From CAZJHX01 sp964545715 (GTDB lineage Bacteria > Myxococcota_A > UBA9042 > GCA-2863065), in contig CAZJHX010000013.1 of assembly GCA_964545715.1 (NCBI GenBank), positions 1 through 64,000 on the forward strand: a stretch of DNA of 64,000 nucleotides, read 5' to 3'. The notes below the pieces were generated by a model that did no database searches, was not told the DNA's origin, and worked only from the letters and a program-made list of their open reading frames with translations. The position numbers were made by a program, and so were the translations under genes. Each line of letters starts with the position of its first letter. The stretch's first letter is position 1. Shown here piece after piece: positions 61,383 to 64,000 of the stretch.

Positions 61383-61775
61383 TCAGTCGGGAAGGTTGTT
61401 TACGAGGCGAGTGATGCCGTCCTTGATTCGGCGGGCGCCGAAGTTGATGAGCAGGCCGAGGCGCTTATCCGCGAGCCGGATGTAGGTGAGCGTCTGCTTC
61501 TTATGGACGGGCACGACGTGCTCGACCGACTTCAGTTCCACGATGACGAGGCCATCCACAAGTAGGTCCGCACGGAATCCGATGTCGAAAACCAGGTTGT
61601 CGTATCTGACAGCGATCGGCACCTGCCGTTCGACCTGACGGCCCCGGCGGCCCAACTCGTAGGCCAGCACGGTTTCGTACACGGACTCGAATAGGCCCGG
61701 ACCCAGCGTCGTCTGGACCTTGTACGCCGCATCGACAATCTGGCGTGCAATATCGTTCTCTGGCGGCCCAGCCAT
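61383..61775 (-). CDS. GxxExxY protein, PD-(D/E)XK nuclease-like
   Basis: This 130-residue protein matches the GxxExxY family: motif G-L-F-E-S-V-Y at residues 27-33 and a PD-(D/E)XK-like site, Asp70 followed by Glu80-Leu-Lys82 in GFRADLLVDGLVIVELK. It therefore resembles a small nuclease, but no function is proven for the family. There is no signal or membrane segment. The gene lies alone between inverted repeats and differs from its neighbours in having no operon partner, which suggests a mobile single-gene unit. The ATG at 61775 starts at the conserved segment. Confidence 0.88.
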   Translation of the reverse strand: MAGPPENDIARQIVDAAYKVQTTLGPGLFESVYETVLAYELGRRGRQVERQVPIAVRYDNLVFDIGFRADLLVDGLVIVELKSVEHVVPVHKKQTLTYIRLADKRLGLLINFGARRIKDGITRLVNNLPD

Positions 61776-61785
61776 CCGCTGTGCT

Positions 61786-61813
61786 CCTTGGCGTCTTGGG
61801 GCCTTAGCGCGAG
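61786..61813 (-). repeat. right inverted repeat of the GxxExxY cassette
   Basis: This 28-base segment reads on the plus strand from CCTTGGCGTCTTGG to TAGCGCGAG and is the inverted partner of 61348-61374. It lies directly upstream of the GxxExxY start, so the gene and its two repeats span 466 bases. The 147 bases beyond it to 61960 hold no recognisable gene or motif. Confidence 0.6.
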
Positions 61814-61960
61814 CATCGTATCGTCATGCCGCGTCGATAGGTCGCGCAATCAGCCTCCGGTCACAGTCGGACAGCCGCCGAAGTGTCTGATGTTACAGCG
61901 GACGCCTGTCGTTCCAGAAGATCTGCACCCAAATCCGAACGGGGCCAGGTGACCAGTCAC

Positions 61961-62386
61961 CTAGTCGGCGGTCACTTTCGTGAGCGTCTCACCCTGCTCG
62001 ATCTTGTAGACGACGTCGATCCCGCGCGTGACGCGTCCGAAGACCGTGTGCTTGCCGTCCAGGTGGGGCAGGGGGCGGTGGCAGATGAAGAACTGGCTGC
62101 CGCCTGAGTTCGGCGCGCCGGTGTTGGCCATGCTCAGCGTGCCTGTGAGGTGCTGTTTGTCGGAGGGCTCGTCCGGGATCACGTAGCCGGGGCCGCCGCT
62201 GCCGGTGCCTGCCGGGCAGCCGGTCTGACTGCAGAAGTCCTCGACGACCCGGTGCCAGGTGAGGCCGTCGTAAAACGTGCGCCCGATGAGCTCTAGAAAG
62301 TTGGCGACCGTCTTGGGCGCCGCGTCGGGGTAAAGCTCCACGTTGATGGCGCCGTGGGCGGTGTGGATGGTGGCGTTGGTACTCAT
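61961..62386 (-). CDS. cyclophilin-type peptidyl-prolyl isomerase, cytoplasmic
   Basis: This 141-residue minimal cyclophilin has the active-site arginine in YDGLTWHRVVEDF, the GGPGYVIPDE segment, SMANTGAPNSGGSQFFI and HLDGKHTVFG. It has no signal peptide, unlike the lipoprotein cyclophilin at 45329. It would speed proline isomerisation during protein folding in the cytoplasm. The start ATG overlaps the stop of the upstream ABC ATPase gene (ATGA at 62383-62386), so the two are co-translated. Confidence 0.92.
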   Translation of the reverse strand: MSTNATIHTAHGAINVELYPDAAPKTVANFLELIGRTFYDGLTWHRVVEDFCSQTGCPAGTGSGGPGYVIPDEPSDKQHLTGTLSMANTGAPNSGGSQFFICHRPLPHLDGKHTVFGRVTRGIDVVYKIEQGETLTKVTAD

Positions 62387-63090
62387 GGGCTGGCCTCCTG
62401 GTTCGGCATGGCGGGGCGCTCGCCGGTGTTGCCCTGGCTGACGATGTGGCCGTCTTCGATGCGGATGACGCGGTCGGCACGCTGGCTGACGCCCATGTCG
62501 TGAGTGACGATGATCAGGGTCACGCCGGTGTCGCGGTTGAGACTCTCGAAGAGTCCCAGAATCTGAATGCCGGTCTTGCTGTCCAGCGCCCCGGTCGGCT
62601 CGTCGCACAGGATGATCTTGGGGCGGTTGAACAGGGCCCGGGCGATGGCGATACGCTGCCGCTCGCCGCCGCTCAGCTTCAGGGGCAGGTCCCGGCGTTT
62701 GTGCAGCAGGCCGACCATCTCAAGGCTCTGAGCGACGCGGTCGTCGATCGCCTGCTCGGTCAAGCGCGTGTTGAAGTAGGCCGGCAGGGCCACGTTCTGG
62801 CCGCACGTCAGGTGATTGAGCAGGTGGAAGCTCTGAAAGACGAAGCCGATCGTGGTGTTGCGAAACTCGGAGATCTGCTTGTCGGACAGCTCTCCCATCT
62901 TGTGGCCGGCGACCACGGCGTGACCCTCGTAGTCGCGATCGAGGGCGCCGATCACGTTCAGCAGCGTGGACTTGCCGGACCCGGACGCGCCGACGATCGA
63001 CAGGAACTCACCGTCGTCGATTTTGAGGCTGACGCCGCGCAGTACAGCGGTGTCGCCGTAGGACTTGCGGATGTCGGTCAACTCGATCAT
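62383..63090 (-). CDS. MacB/LolD-type ABC transporter ATP-binding protein
   Basis: This 235-residue ATPase resembles the LolD/MacB/FtsE group that drives lipoprotein or macrolide export and other mechanotransmission systems. Motifs are Walker A GASGSGKST (about 34-42), LSGGERQRIAIARAL, Walker B IILCDEPTGALD and the switch histidine in VTHD. No membrane subunit gene is adjacent in this window; its permease partner lies elsewhere or beyond. It is followed by a cyclophilin gene with overlapping start. It is divergent from hisH with a 59-base gap. Confidence 0.9.
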   Translation of the reverse strand: MIELTDIRKSYGDTAVLRGVSLKIDDGEFLSIVGASGSGKSTLLNVIGALDRDYEGHAVVAGHKMGELSDKQISEFRNTTIGFVFQSFHLLNHLTCGQNVALPAYFNTRLTEQAIDDRVAQSLEMVGLLHKRRDLPLKLSGGERQRIAIARALFNRPKIILCDEPTGALDSKTGIQILGLFESLNRDTGVTLIIVTHDMGVSQRADRVIRIEDGHIVSQGNTGERPAMPNQEASP

Positions 63091-63149
63091 TGAAGGCAGG
63101 AGGTTATCCGGTCGTTGACACGACGTCCATCCGCTGGCATCGAGGGCAT

Positions 63150-63752
63150 GTGAGTGTCGCTTCCAAGGTCACGGTGGTCGATCACGGCGCGGGCAACCTG
63201 CGCAGCGTGGTGCGCGTCCTTACTCACGTCGGTGCGGACGTCTGCGTGACTGCGGATCCGGCGCAAGTACGCGACAGCGACCGCATCGTTCTGCCGGGGC
63301 AGGGCGCGTTTGGCGACTGCATGCAGCGGCTGCGCGCGAGCGGGCTGGACGACGCCGTGCGTGAGCATGTGGCCGCGGGGCGTCCGTATCTGGGAATCTG
63401 CCTTGGCCTGCAGGTGCTCTTCGAGACCGGGCTGGAGCACGGGGAGCACGCCGGACTCGGGCTCTTCAAAGGCACGTGTGAGCGACTGCCGCGCGTCCCC
63501 GGCCTCAAGCTGCCCCACATGGGCTGGAACCAGATTCATGGTGACGCGCTGGGCCCTGAAGCGGACGGCGCCTGGTTCTATTTTGTGCACAGCTATCGTG
63601 TGCTGCCGTCGGAGCCGCTGGCCAGCGTGACGACCGACTATGGCGTGGACTTTGTGTCCGGCGTGGCGCGCGACAACGTGACGGCCTGCCAGTTTCACCC
63701 GGAGAAGAGCCAGGCCGCAGGCTGCGCTCTGTTGGAGCGATTCATCCGATGA
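63150..63752 (+). CDS. hisH: imidazole glycerol phosphate synthase, glutaminase subunit
   Basis: This 200-residue glutaminase subunit supplies ammonia to HisF in histidine biosynthesis. The catalytic triad is Cys84 in GICLGLQ, with His and Glu in FHPEKS near residues 183-186. The start is the GTG at 63150, with GAGGG before it; a frame from 63090 overlaps the divergent ATPase. A perfect TTGACA lies 35 bases before the start. The stop overlaps the hisA start (ATGA). Confidence 0.93.
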   Translation: MSVASKVTVVDHGAGNLRSVVRVLTHVGADVCVTADPAQVRDSDRIVLPGQGAFGDCMQRLRASGLDDAVREHVAAGRPYLGICLGLQVLFETGLEHGEHAGLGLFKGTCERLPRVPGLKLPHMGWNQIHGDALGPEADGAWFYFVHSYRVLPSEPLASVTTDYGVDFVSGVARDNVTACQFHPEKSQAAGCALLERFIR

Positions 63753-64000
63753 GCGCATTTGAGGTGATTCCGGCGATCGATCTGCGCGGCGGCAACGTGG
63801 TGCGGCTGACGCGCGGCGACTTTGCCGAGGAGACGGTCTACCACCCCGACCCGCCGCAGCTGGCGGTGGAGATGGCGGCGCGTGGGGCGACCAGGCTGCA
63901 CGTGGTGGATCTCGACGGGGCGCGCGCCGGGCGGCCGATGCAACAGGAGATCGTGCTGGCCATGGCCGCCCGCTCGGGGCTGGATGTCGAGATCGGCGGC
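63749..64000 (+). CDS. hisA: phosphoribosylformimino-AICAR-phosphate isomerase, N-terminal part
   Basis: This is the first 84 codons of HisA, cut by the window edge. The sequence begins with VIPAIDLRGGNVVRLTRGDF, where Asp in AIDLRGG is the catalytic residue of the TIM-barrel isomerase, followed by HVVDLDGARAG, a conserved family motif. It catalyses the Amadori rearrangement in histidine biosynthesis. The start overlaps the hisH stop, and the order hisH-hisA suggests hisF next. Confidence 0.92.
   Translation, partial: MSAFEVIPAIDLRGGNVVRLTRGDFAEETVYHPDPPQLAVEMAARGATRLHVVDLDGARAGRPMQQEIVLAMAARSGLDVEIGG

Overview
The window is dense, GC-rich bacterial DNA with almost no non-coding space: about 54 protein genes, no gap above 300 bases, and no rRNA, tRNA, CRISPR array or insertion sequence that I can recognise. 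Its character suggests a myxobacterium-like organism (Myxococcota, Bradymonadales or a related former deltaproteobacterial lineage). The signs are Hanks-type Ser/Thr kinases with an N-terminal zinc ribbon and one transmembrane segment, PEGA and TPR envelope proteins, many lipoproteins with Pro/Asp/Glu or Thr/Asp stalks and Cys-rich modules, DUF2330 and IgGFc-binding-like surface proteins, PilZ proteins, a lamin-tail lipoprotein, and frequent GTG/TTG starts with 4-base ATGA/GTGA overlaps. The taxonomic call is inference from gene content.

Layout. 1-14207: a kinase cut by the window edge, an LPP20-like lipoprotein, then minus-strand runs with an NAD-type isocitrate dehydrogenase, a large surface lipoprotein overlapping a PlsC-type acyltransferase, a GNAT enzyme, and the group carbamoyltransferase / degenerate receiver / lipoprotein / DUF2330 protein. 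14244-20622: a lone TolC-like protein and a beta-oxidation operon (dehydrogenase-hydratase fusion, thiolase, degenerate metallo-beta-lactamase-fold protein, aldo/keto reductase). 20764-24304: a four-gene unit led by a DUF4157 protein carrying a Bacillus Tgl-type transglutaminase domain, followed by a small unknown protein, a lipoprotein and an SDR. 24305-33383: surface lipoproteins, a Rieske oxygenase, a fused MFS/spermidine synthase-like protein and an M28 peptidase. 33440-35386: DUF47 protein plus Pit phosphate transporter.

35392-39742 is a minus-strand signalling run (DUF362, two PilZ proteins, response regulator, hybrid sensor kinase). 39821-49274 holds a small exported protein, infA, a HEAT-repeat protein, a large unknown protein, a cyclophilin lipoprotein, two coiled or basic proteins and an ABC1/UbiB kinase. 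49271-53288 is a tightly overlapped TPR / CgeB-like glycosyltransferase / glycoside hydrolase operon. 53416-61296 is a plus-strand run of kinase, PEGA protein, trpB, gamma-carbonic anhydrase, second PEGA protein and a frameshifted carboxypeptidase-regulatory-domain protein. 61348-61813 is a GxxExxY gene bracketed by inverted repeats. The end holds a cyclophilin, an ABC ATPase and the start of a histidine operon (hisH, hisA).

The strongest candidate for an undescribed system is the DUF4157-transglutaminase protein at 20764-22437 with its tightly linked small partner at 22449-22970. DUF4157 is a domain associated with extracellular contractile injection systems and polymorphic toxins. Here it is joined to a domain that keeps the Glu-Cys pair and the Gly-Glu motif of Bacillus Tgl, so a protein-crosslinking effector with a cognate partner is plausible. 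No structural gene of an injection system lies in this window.
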